11,707 nucleotides of DNA from UBA1447 sp964568955 (GCA_964568955.1 CAZMSM010000063.1:1-11707), one strand, 5' to 3'. Positions 1-5,887 are shown, counted from the stretch's first letter. The notes: a model not told the origin generated them from the sequence alone. Made by a program: numbers and translations.

Positions 1-175
1 CGCTCGCTACCGTAAAGCGAATAATCGGTGTAAAATCATCGGGGGCAACGGGCATATCCATCACGCCGGGTTTGTAAAAAATGTTTGAGGTAAAGGCCAT
101 AACCAATGCCATTACTGCGGCAAGCGGACCGAGAATAAATTTCAGAATTTTTGTTTTACCGTTGAATAAGTCCAT
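1..175 (-). CDS. N-terminus of an unrecognised membrane-anchored protein (partial)
   Basis: The gene reads off the left edge of the window; only the first 58 codons are present. It begins with ATG at 175, eight bases after a strong AAGGAGAT ribosome binding site. The protein starts MDLFNGKTKILKFILG, followed by a hydrophobic stretch at about residues 11-30 (LKFILGPLAAVMALVMAFTS). It then becomes polar with many prolines (GVMDMPVAPDDFTP). This fits one N-terminal membrane anchor or uncleaved signal with an extracytoplasmic remainder; no lipobox cysteine is seen. The family cannot be recognised from this much sequence. The upstream region has a promoter that resembles MerR-controlled promoters, so expression may be inducible. 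The gene is real with good confidence because of the ribosome binding site and promoter; its function is unknown. Confidence 0.7.
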   Translation of the reverse strand, partial: MDLFNGKTKILKFILGPLAAVMALVMAFTSNIFYKPGVMDMPVAPDDFTPIIRFTVAS

Positions 176-234
176 GAGAACATCTCCTTAAAAATATTTT
201 GTGAAGCGGAGTATAATAAATAATTTTTACACAA

Positions 235-266
235 ATTATGGTTCTACTATATAGTAAAGGTGTCAA
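235..266 (-). promoter_or_regulatory. Promoter with 20-bp spacer and centred palindrome (MerR-type architecture)
   Basis: On the minus strand a perfect -35 box TTGACA (266-261) and a near-consensus -10 box CATAAT (240-235) are separated by 20 bp. That is too long for ordinary sigma-A recognition. A perfect 12-bp palindrome TACTATATAGTA (245-256) is centred on position 250.5, exactly the middle of the spacer. Over-long spacers with a dyad operator in the middle are the known hallmark of promoters activated by MerR-family regulators. Transcription would start near 228 and give a leader of about 53 nt before the ATG at 175. No merR-like gene lies in the window, so the regulator is inferred. Confidence 0.6.
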
Positions 267-300
267 GAATGTCAGGGGGAGTTCTGTCTTGCTTTGCCTT

Positions 301-335
301 ATTTTACTTTATTTTACTTTACTTTACTTTACTTT
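301..335. repeat. Pentanucleotide tandem repeat (ACTTT/ATTTT)
   Basis: Seven consecutive 5-base units read ATTTT ACTTT ATTTT ACTTT ACTTT ACTTT ACTTT. The tract is about 35 bp upstream of the -35 box of the promoter at 235-266. It is not inside a gene supported by other evidence. Such tracts can change length by slippage; whether this one does is not visible here. Confidence 0.75.
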
Positions 336-357
336 AGCTGCCTTTGCCAAGTGTAGC

Positions 358-530
358 GTTGTCACGGGGGGCGGTTCTATGATTTGTAACCAAATCTTTC
401 GTATTTTGCCAGACCAAAACGCAAGATTATCGGTCAAAAAATCTGTGGCACTCAACAATCAGCTGCGCTGAACACTATAGAAAAAACTCTGTTGTCACCG
501 ACGAATCATAGAACCGTCTCGTGTTACCCC
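358..530. repeat. Small inverted-repeat element (MITE-like or repeat remnant)
   Basis: A perfect 13-bp inverted repeat, CGGTTCTATGATT at 372-384 and its complement at 504-516, encloses about 120 bp. Each arm also has the direct 8-mer GTTGTCAC on its left (358-365 and 491-498), and related GTAAC/GTTAC sequences lie just outside the core. The right arm closely resembles sequences at 3452-3480 and 3596-3615, so the element belongs to a dispersed family. The interior shows no convincing gene. It fills the space between the DUF4143 gene and the promoter of the left-edge gene. Confidence 0.55.
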
Positions 531-536
531 CATATA

Positions 537-1841
537 TCAGTCTTTCAGTGCCGTAATCGGCACGACAAAGACTCCGTCCTCACGGCGGTATGCTGTGTTG
601 GACATACCGCACAGGATGCACAGTTGGGCGGGAGGTTTACCGTTATCGTCGGAGGCAATTTCGTCCCGTATCTTCTTTAAATTGTCGGCCGCATCGTCAA
701 TTTGGTTTGCGCCCAGCTTAATTTCGAAGGCGCACCACTTTCCATCCGGTAGCTCTATCACCGCATCGATCTCTCGATTGGAATAATCCTGATAATGATA
801 CAGGTTGCCTCCGAACGCTTCCGCATAGATTTTTAGATCTCTCTCACAAAGCGCCTCGAACAAGAAGCCAAGTGTCTCAAGGTCATCCAAAAGTCTGGCG
901 GGCGTTGCCTTTAGCAAAGCGCAAGCTAGAGAAGGATCGGCGAAGTGCCGCTTTTCTGCCTGCCTTGTGCGTGCCGAGGAGCGGATTTTTGCGGAAAACG
1001 GTGGCTGATTATCTGTGATGAACAGTCGGCTAAAAACATCCAGATATGCCGCAACGGTATCTGGGTCGACATCCTCGTCATCCGTTGCTTTTATGTCATT
1101 ACTCAGCGTTTTATTGGTAACGGTAGTACTTTCGTTTCGGGCAAGGGAACGAAGCAGCAGCCGCATTTTTGTGACATCCCGCTTGATACCGTCTATCCGA
1201 TACACATCATCATCGACAACGGCATTAAGGTACTCGGCGGGAAGCAGCACAGCCTGTTGCGTGGTCAGACCAAGATTTCCGGGCCATCCTCCGCGCACAA
1301 TAAGTTCAATGAGTTTTATAAGATCCACTTCGCTGGTCATTGCCGGTGACAGCTCACCGTTGCAGAGCTTTTTGAGCGAAACCTTGCCGGATGAATCACC
1401 GGATTCATATAACGACATTGGCCTCATACGTAGCTTCGCAATCCTTCCGGCTCCACTGTGCAGTATACCCTTGTGATTCGGCGTCGCAGAGCCGGTCAGA
1501 ATGAATTGCCCCTTCTCGCCTCTCTGATCTACTTGATGCCGAACAGCGTCCCAAAGCGCCGGAACCTCCTGCCACTCGTCAATCAGGCGCGGCGTTTCGC
1601 CCTCCAACACCAGCGATGGCGAAAGCTCAGCAAGTTTTCTGTTCTGAAAATTGCCGTTGGGATCGCCCAACATTATTTCACTTTTACTGTGACAAGATGA
1701 TGTCCATGTCTTACCGCACCATTTAGGCCCCTCAATGCAGACTGCACCGAACGCGGAAAGATACTCGTCAATCTTCTTATCGATTATGCGAGGCGGTATT
1801 TGTTCTTGGCCATTGGCTTCACCTCTATTCACACTATACAT
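537..1841 (-). CDS. DUF4143-type AAA family ATPase
   Basis: The predicted product is 434 aa, the usual size for the family. N-terminal AAA domain: Walker A GPKWCGKT (about residues 38-45), Walker B LIDEWQ (86-91) and a sensor-like LTGSA (115-119). The C-terminal DUF4143 half ends in a PD-(D/E)xK-like pattern, REIDAVIEL (356-364) followed by FEIKLG (372-377). Family members are common, poorly characterised, often accessory genes; some have been considered toxin-antitoxin-like or nucleic-acid acting, but no function is established here. The start is uncertain. ATG at 1841 (or TTG at 1844) has only a weak ribosome binding site. The best one, AGAGGTG, is followed six bases later by an ATG at about 1813 that is one base out of frame. 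The gene stands alone, flanked on both sides by repeats, which suggests transfer or insertion. Confidence 0.85.
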   Translation of the reverse strand: MYSVNRGEANGQEQIPPRIIDKKIDEYLSAFGAVCIEGPKWCGKTWTSSCHSKSEIMLGDPNGNFQNRKLAELSPSLVLEGETPRLIDEWQEVPALWDAVRHQVDQRGEKGQFILTGSATPNHKGILHSGAGRIAKLRMRPMSLYESGDSSGKVSLKKLCNGELSPAMTSEVDLIKLIELIVRGGWPGNLGLTTQQAVLLPAEYLNAVVDDDVYRIDGIKRDVTKMRLLLRSLARNESTTVTNKTLSNDIKATDDEDVDPDTVAAYLDVFSRLFITDNQPPFSAKIRSSARTRQAEKRHFADPSLACALLKATPARLLDDLETLGFLFEALCERDLKIYAEAFGGNLYHYQDYSNREIDAVIELPDGKWCAFEIKLGANQIDDAADNLKKIRDEIASDDNGKPPAQLCILCGMSNTAYRREDGVFVVPITALKD

Positions 1842-1910
1842 CAATCCGTAATATTTTGCAAGTGCAATCCGTGAAATTCGCGAATCTCAATCCGTTTAAT
1901 TTATAATGTG
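1842..1910. repeat. Three 23-bp tandem repeats upstream of the DUF4143 gene
   Basis: The octamer CAATCCGT occurs at 1842-1849, 1865-1872 and 1888-1895, an exact 23-bp period. Columns further along each unit are also shared (pattern CAATCCGT, three variable bases, ATT, four variable bases, A). The middle unit holds the palindrome ATTCGCGAAT (1876-1885). The first unit overlaps the proposed start codon of the ATPase gene, so the array lies in its promoter or leader. It could be a regulator binding array or a trace of an insertion site. Confidence 0.6.
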
Positions 1911-1962
1911 ATGGGGGGCTCTCTCGTGTAACCGGTGCAAGTCGTTGCATAAAGGAAAGTTC

Positions 1963-2169
1963 GTTCCCCGCGTAGGGCTGCCATACATGGCGGCCGTTGT
2001 TCCCGGTGGTTGGTCGCGGCGTGCCGTGGCTTGGGTGAATCGATAGGAGAATCCTCAGTCGCTTGTGAGCGACAGCTCCTTTGTTAAAGGAGCCTTTAGT
2101 TGTCTTTTTACCGAGGAAGGTGGCACGAAGTGGCAGAAGGAGTTGTTCCCCGCGTAGGATTGCCAAACA
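1963..2169. repeat. Intergenic repeat block, left copy, with two hairpins
   Basis: This gene-free stretch is built from repeat modules. GTTCCCCGCGTAGG occurs at 1963-1976 and 2145-2158; with downstream bases the pair matches over 25 nt with 3 differences. Between them lie TTGTTCCCGGTGGTTGGTC (1997-2015) and two hairpins: GTCGCT/AGCGAC (2058-2073) and GCTCCTTT/AAAGGAGC with loop GTT (2075-2093). The same modules in the same order occur at 3400-3558. A palindrome GCCATACATGGC sits at 1980-1991. No convincing gene is present between 1845 and 2300; the short open frames there cover repeat sequence. This is probably a genome-wide intergenic repeat family. Confidence 0.6.
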
Positions 2170-2300
2170 TATTGGCTTAGACATATTACGATTCTTATGG
2201 TAAAATAAAATCTGTCGAAGACCGTTTCTGTGTTACGATGGTTCATCATAAATAGATGCACATCATCTACCACTTATGCCACAAAAACGACCATGTATGG

Positions 2301-2337
2301 TTAATTGGTGGCAGTAATATCTTAATTGCCATATACT
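2301..2337 (+). promoter_or_regulatory. Promoter and candidate LytTR operator of the LytTR/DUF3021 operon
   Basis: A -10 box TATACT lies at 2332-2337, with a weak -35 GTGGCA (2308-2313) 18 bp upstream. It would give a leader of about 22 nt before the ATG at 2366. The heptamer TTAATTG occurs at 2301-2307 and 2322-2328, exactly 21 bp apart, flanking the -35 region and abutting the -10. LytTR regulators such as AgrA and ComE bind direct repeats about 21 bp apart, so this may be an autoregulatory site. A small palindrome ACCATGTATGGT (2290-2301) lies just upstream. Confidence 0.45.
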
Positions 2338-2365
2338 GTAAATGCAACAAAAAGGGGGCGAAAAA

Positions 2366-2806
2366 ATGCAAATTGAAATAAAAATTGACAGTTCAGTCAC
2401 CGAGCCAAAGTTCATTGTTGTAACGGATAAAATGACGGATGAACTCCACGACATCATCAAAAAGCTCACGGAAGAAACGCCGCAAATAATTTCCGGTTTT
2501 CGCGATGATAAACTTGAAATACTGGAACAGTCTGACATTGTTCGGGCTTATGCCTCTGCAGGCAAGGTTTTCGCCGTGACCGGTCAAGGTGAATACCTGC
2601 TACGGCTACGACTTTACGAGTTGGAGGAACGCCTTGACAAAAACACTTTTGTTCGGATTTCAAATGCAGAGATAGTCAATCTGAAGAAAATAAAAAGCTT
2701 TGATTTAAGTTTTGCCGGGACGATTTGCGTTTCATTGTCCAATGGTTCGGTTAGTTATGTTTCAAGGCGCTATGTTGTCAAAATTAAGCAGTTATTAGGA
2801 ATATGA
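2366..2806 (+). CDS. LytTR-family DNA-binding transcriptional regulator
   Basis: The product is 146 aa, starting at ATG 2366 behind AAGGGGGCG; an in-frame ATG at 2342 has no ribosome binding site and is not preferred. The N-terminal part (about 1-50) begins MQIEIKIDSSVTEP and has no receiver domain. The C-terminal half is a LytTR domain, recognisable from FVRISNAEIVNLKKIKSF, then LSNGSVSYVSRRYVVKIKQL and the terminal LGI. LytTR proteins bind direct-repeat DNA sites with a beta-strand fold. Free-standing members paired with a small membrane protein are known as LytTR regulatory systems (for example HdrRM and BrsRM of Streptococcus mutans), where the membrane partner restrains the regulator. 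The next gene, a DUF3021 membrane protein, is in the position expected for that partner. Family assignment is firm; the target genes are unknown. Confidence 0.92.
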   Translation: MQIEIKIDSSVTEPKFIVVTDKMTDELHDIIKKLTEETPQIISGFRDDKLEILEQSDIVRAYASAGKVFAVTGQGEYLLRLRLYELEERLDKNTFVRISNAEIVNLKKIKSFDLSFAGTICVSLSNGSVSYVSRRYVVKIKQLLGI

Positions 2807-2816
2807 GGTGAAAACA

Positions 2817-3278
2817 ATGAAAAAGCAGGCATTTTTACGAGGACTCTTAGGCTTTCCTATGGGCATAGCATTGGGGTACATGATAACGATATTTATTTCG
2901 ATTGCTTTGGGGCAAGGGCAGTACATACCTTGCGTACCTGAGTTGGTTGATACAATGGGCAGTGAACTTAACGCTATCATTTTTCAAACGGTGCTGTCCG
3001 GATTATTGGGGTCCTCTTTTTCGGCGAGCTCTGTAATTTGGGAAATTGACAGTTGGAGTATTGCCAAACAAACAGGTATTCACTTTTTAATTACAGCGTT
3101 TGTTATGATGCCCATTGCTTATTTTACAAACTGGATGGAGCACACGTTAATCGGGTTTTTATCATACTTTGTAATTTTTGTAGTCATCTTTGTTGCTGTT
3201 TGGTTTTTTCAATACTTTGGTTGGCGGAATAAGATAAAAAAAATGAACGCCAAGGTCAAGGAGAAGCGAGAAAACTAA
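2817..3278 (+). CDS. DUF3021 family membrane protein, putative partner of the LytTR regulator
   Basis: The product is 153 aa from ATG 2817. Its ribosome binding site GAGGTG overlaps the TGA of the LytTR gene, which indicates translational coupling; a GTG at 2808 lies inside that site and is unlikely to be the start. There are four predicted membrane segments, at about residues 9-30, 53-75, 85-103 and 110-133. A basic C-terminal tail (NKIKKMNAKVKEKREN) probably lies in the cytoplasm. DUF3021 proteins typically follow LytTR genes. By analogy with LytTR regulatory systems the protein is inferred to sequester or inhibit the regulator at the membrane in response to an unknown signal. A strong terminator follows 67 bp after the stop, so the operon has only these two genes. 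Confidence 0.88.
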   Translation: MKKQAFLRGLLGFPMGIALGYMITIFISIALGQGQYIPCVPELVDTMGSELNAIIFQTVLSGLLGSSFSASSVIWEIDSWSIAKQTGIHFLITAFVMMPIAYFTNWMEHTLIGFLSYFVIFVVIFVAVWFFQYFGWRNKIKKMNAKVKEKREN

Positions 3279-3345
3279 AAGCACATTCACAAGCAAGAAT
3301 GATTATCATAATAACTTCGCAAAAATTTCACCATGAACGCAAAAC

Positions 3346-3395
3346 AACTACAGTTTTCGCAACTTTCGTTTGTGAAAACTGTAGTTATCTTTTTG
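3346..3395 (+). terminator. Rho-independent terminator of the LytTR/DUF3021 operon
   Basis: A perfect 13-bp stem, AACTACAGTTTTC (3346-3358) with GAAAACTGTAGTT (3374-3386), extends by about three more pairs including one G-U. It closes a loop of about 9 nt and is followed by TATCTTTTTG. The T tract is on the plus strand, matching the operon that ends at 3278. The minus-strand side has a weaker T run (GTTGTTTTG). Confidence 0.88.
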
Positions 3396-3399
3396 TCTG

Positions 3400-3615
3400 T
3401 TGTTTCCGGTGGTTGGTCATGGCATGTTGACCGCGATAAATTGGTCGGTGAATCAGAGAACTGTCCCCGTGTCGCCCCCGTGTCGTGTTTTCCCTACGTC
3501 CCTTGTTAAAGGGAAGGGGACCGCCCGCGGCGGTGAAGGGATTGCGTTCCCCGCATAGAGTCATGGCGTGTTGACCGGGGCAAATTGGTCGGTGAATCAG
3601 AGAATTGCTCCCGTG
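3400..3615. repeat. Intergenic repeat block, right copy, with a 56-bp internal direct repeat
   Basis: The block repeats the modules seen at 1997-2158 in the same order: TTGTTTCCGGTGGTTGGTC (3400-3418, one difference from the left copy), GGTGAATC, the hairpin TCCCTTGTTAAAGGGA, and GTTCCCCGCATAG (3546-3558). Inside it, 3416-3471 and 3560-3615 are 56-bp direct repeats that agree at 49 positions. Both end in AATCAGAGAA plus a C-rich segment, related to the element at 358-530. No gene is supported here; the region from 3279 to 3664 holds only the terminator, these repeats and a hairpin. Confidence 0.62.
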
Positions 3616-3663
3616 TTGGCGTTATCCGGACGAACAAAGTTCGCCCCTACACAAGTACGCCAA
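3616..3663. repeat. Nested inverted repeat (hairpin) next to the coding remnant
   Basis: An outer pair TTGGCGT (3616-3622) and ACGCCAA (3657-3663) encloses an inner hairpin CGAAC AAA GTTCG (3631-3643). There is no T tract on either strand, so it is not a classical terminator. The segment TCGCCCCTAC read from the other strand resembles the end of the inverted-repeat element at 7163-7312, so it is probably a related repeat remnant. Confidence 0.5.
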
Positions 3664-3664
3664 T

Positions 3665-3763
3665 TCATTTTTTCTCCGCCACCAACGCCTGATACCTTTC
3701 CATCAAATCTGCCACCCGCTCCGCCTCGGTAGTAAAGCCGTTCCCGACCTGCCTGAAAAACAT
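3665..3763 (-). pseudogene. Short coding remnant or 32-residue ORF directly after the SGNH gene
   Basis: Immediately after the TAA stop of the DUF4886 gene, the same reading frame continues as CAC then ATG for 32 codons to a TGA at 3665. The peptide begins MFFRQVGNGFTTEAERVADL and ends in ALVAEKK. Its composition is typical of a real helical protein C-terminus and unlike the surrounding repeat DNA. There is no ribosome binding site before the ATG. It may be the C-terminal tail of a longer gene left by a deletion, or a tail of the upstream protein cut off by a nonsense change. The family of origin is not recognised. Confidence 0.4.
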
Positions 3764-3766
3764 GTG

Positions 3767-4531
3767 TTACCGGTACATCATAACCGCCTTATGTGCTATC
3801 TGTTTTAATGCTTTGATCGTTTCGTCATCTGCGCCTTCGGGTTTGAACTTGTTGGGTATAATGCCTTTGCCTGTTAAGACTTCATACCAAACGGCAGCCA
3901 AAAGATAACGGCCGTAAGTGAGGCTGGCGTGGAATCCGTCGCGGTTCAGGCTCAGCGGGTTACCGTCCCCACAAACCGTATCAAAAAGTGGGTTTGCACG
4001 GGCAAGCTGTATGGCTTCGCCGCAGGGGATAATCCCTACCGGAGCGTCGTTGAGCCCGCCGAGGATAAAGGCTGCGTTTTGATAGGCGGCTTTGATGCTG
4101 TTGAACATAAAATCCGAACTATTTTGATATTCCGATAACCGGTCAAAGCCTTTTTCATAAGACCAAGTTTGGTGAAGTAGGATTTCGGCGTCCGGTTGGT
4201 AGGCACGAACGAAATGAAAGAGGTTTTCGATGAAGGGGTAGAATGTTTTTTCCTTGCCACTGAGGATGCTTGCCTGCTGAAAAGTGATAAAATCAAAATC
4301 ATCGCTTTCAAGGGCTTCTTGCAGGGAAAGGGTTTTTTCCGTCTCCTCACCGTTGACGGTGACATAGTAATCGGATACTTCGCTGAGTGCGTTTGCCCAA
4401 TGCAGTTGGAGTGAGCAGCCGCCGATACACAAGCTGACGACTTTTACATTTACGCCGCCGGCCGCTGCAATTTGGTGAAGCCATTGGGATGCGTCGTCGG
4501 AAAAACTGTTGCCTATTGCGAGAATTTTCAT
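3767..4531 (-). CDS. DUF4886 family SGNH-hydrolase-like protein
   Basis: The product is 254 aa from ATG 4531; a TTG three bases upstream is an alternative start, and the only ribosome binding site candidate, AAAGG, is distant. There is no signal peptide, so the protein is probably cytoplasmic. SGNH blocks are visible: the N-terminal MKILAIGNSFSDD with the nucleophile serine at about residue 9, a block II-like GGCS (37-40), and the C-terminal DGFH (198-201) supplying the Asp-His pair. LLHQTWSYE (118-126) lies in the block III position. SGNH proteins are esterases, lipases or acyltransferases; the DUF4886 substrate is not established. The gene lies about 60 bp after the QueC-like gene on the same strand, suggesting co-transcription with the exporter locus. 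That makes removal or handling of acyl groups on a glycan precursor a plausible but unproven role. Confidence 0.8.
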   Translation of the reverse strand: MKILAIGNSFSDDASQWLHQIAAAGGVNVKVVSLCIGGCSLQLHWANALSEVSDYYVTVNGEETEKTLSLQEALESDDFDFITFQQASILSGKEKTFYPFIENLFHFVRAYQPDAEILLHQTWSYEKGFDRLSEYQNSSDFMFNSIKAAYQNAAFILGGLNDAPVGIIPCGEAIQLARANPLFDTVCGDGNPLSLNRDGFHASLTYGRYLLAAVWYEVLTGKGIIPNKFKPEGADDETIKALKQIAHKAVMMYR

Positions 4532-4590
4532 CAATGGGACCAACCTTTCATAGCTAATCAGGGAATGGGGACAGTTGATTTTTTGCTCGG

Positions 4591-5874
4591 TTATTTATTT
4601 GCTATTTTGAGCAGGGTGTTTGGCAAAACTTTTTTAACCGTAAGTTTGATGTTGAAAACGGCTTGCTGTCTTTTTCGGTATCGGTTGTTTTGTATGTTTA
4701 AAAAATCAACGTGGGTAAGCCATCGAATATTTTTGTAGAGACCGGATTTTTTTAGCATTCGCTTATTGTTTTTAACCTTGGTTTTGATGGGGCTCCAACA
4801 ATAGTCGAACAGGAGCCCGTGGGGTTCGCACCAGATCATAAATGTTTTGATTTTTTTGAGGTTCACTCGGTCGGCGTTTATATCAAAGCCAAAGTCTTTG
4901 GGGTCGGCACCGGTGGCGACGATACCCATAATGGTCCTGAAACACTTTTCACACCGACAACAGTTGCCGCCGTCTTTTGATTCCCAGCAGGCTCTGAGAA
5001 AAATCGGCAAGTCGCTTTCTTTTTGGAAGCGAATAATTTCATCGATTTTTTGCTGCCTGTCCAAATCAAAACTGTCGTGAACCGTGCGGCAAGAGCCGAT
5101 GACCAAATGCTCGTCAATCGATGGGTAAGAGGCGGAGTGAACGTTCTTGTCCCTGTTGCAAAGTGACGCGCCGATGTACTGGGTGCTTATCTTATGTAGC
5201 CAAACATAGGGGGCGGAATGGGCGGTGATGGCAATGCCGTGTTGCAGGGAACCCCACCAGCCTCTGTCGGTAAAAGGGGCGCACAACTTATCCAGTTCGC
5301 GGTAGTTTAGAACCTGACGGAAATTGGTTTTGATAAACGTTTTTTCGAGCCCGAAAGTCAAAGCGGTCTTGGTCGTGTTTTCTTTGACCTTGGCCCAACC
5401 CTCGATGTCCCTTAGCATCATGTCCGAGCCCCAAAGCGTCATGAGTGCCGGTTTATCCTCAAGATTTCTTATCAGGGTGCAAACGCTGTCGACTCCCCCG
5501 CTGAAAAACGCGGCAGTTTTATCTGTTTTTGTATAAGTGCAATCCACGATATTCTGAACTGCCAAAGAACCGCCCAAGGACGCGCGGGGAAACATATCGA
5601 CATAACCTTGCTTGATCAGTTCAACATGTTCGACAAAATCTTTGTCGGCGGATTCGGCCCAAAGTATGGAGTTTGTCACCCAGGCAATCGGTAAAAAATT
5701 TGCAAGGAAAGGGATGGCTACTATCGCCGGGGGTACTGCGGAAATGTCTTCACTGTACTCAATAAAAAAAGGTTCTTGCAGATTGAAATATTTTTCAATC
5801 TCATCGCTGACCGAATAATCAAAAAATACCCGGTTACCGGTTATTTCAACCGAATTGAGTTTAATCTCGCCCAC
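4591..5874 (-). CDS. QueC-like PP-loop ATPase (adenine nucleotide alpha hydrolase fold)
   Basis: The product is 427 aa from GTG 5874, chosen because GAAGGG (5889-5884) stands nine bases upstream. The open frame extends to TTG 5895, which would overlap the ABC ATPase gene by 8 bp. The ATP-pyrophosphatase P-loop SGGVDS lies at about residues 125-130. A cysteine set C-X8-C-X2-C-X2-C (about 296, 305, 308, 311; core NCCRCEKC) has the same spacing as the zinc site of QueC, the preQ0 synthase. Outside these motifs it diverges from QueC and is much longer, with an extra N-terminal region of about 120 residues and a basic C-terminal tail of about 90. It probably adenylates a carboxylate or similar group. 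Its tight coupling to a polysaccharide exporter argues against queuosine synthesis and for modification of the exported polymer or its precursor. Confidence 0.78.
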   Translation of the reverse strand: MGEIKLNSVEITGNRVFFDYSVSDEIEKYFNLQEPFFIEYSEDISAVPPAIVAIPFLANFLPIAWVTNSILWAESADKDFVEHVELIKQGYVDMFPRASLGGSLAVQNIVDCTYTKTDKTAAFFSGGVDSVCTLIRNLEDKPALMTLWGSDMMLRDIEGWAKVKENTTKTALTFGLEKTFIKTNFRQVLNYRELDKLCAPFTDRGWWGSLQHGIAITAHSAPYVWLHKISTQYIGASLCNRDKNVHSASYPSIDEHLVIGSCRTVHDSFDLDRQQKIDEIIRFQKESDLPIFLRACWESKDGGNCCRCEKCFRTIMGIVATGADPKDFGFDINADRVNLKKIKTFMIWCEPHGLLFDYCWSPIKTKVKNNKRMLKKSGLYKNIRWLTHVDFLNIQNNRYRKRQQAVFNIKLTVKKVLPNTLLKIANK

Positions 5875-5887
5875 ATTACACAACCCT

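Noticed and set aside
238..471. Plus-strand open frame of 77 codons across the tandem repeat
   Set aside because: Its protein is an artefact of the ACTTT repeat and the inverted-repeat element, it has no ribosome binding site, and it overlaps the promoter of the minus-strand gene.
1842..1910. The 23-bp repeats as a degenerate CRISPR array
   Set aside because: The repeats are contiguous with only 8 well-conserved bases and no separate spacers, and no cas gene is present.
1834..2184. Minus-strand open frame of 116 codons upstream of the DUF4143 gene
   Set aside because: It runs through the intergenic repeat block and the 23-bp tandem repeats, has no recognisable domain and no convincing ribosome binding site.
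2237..2269. GATG/CATC motifs and the inverted repeat TAGATG-N5-CATCTA upstream of the LytTR promoter
   Set aside because: The arms are only 4-6 bp with inconsistent spacing, which is expected by chance often enough; kept only as a weak operator possibility.
3605..3808. Plus-strand open frame of 67 codons
   Set aside because: It is antisense to the SGNH gene end and to the coding remnant, whose minus-strand frame is more protein-like.
4557..4583. AATGGGGACAGTTGATTTTTT next to the SGNH gene as a terminator on the plus strand
   Set aside because: There is no stem before the T run and no plus-strand gene ends here; it is more likely a fragment of the dispersed repeat.
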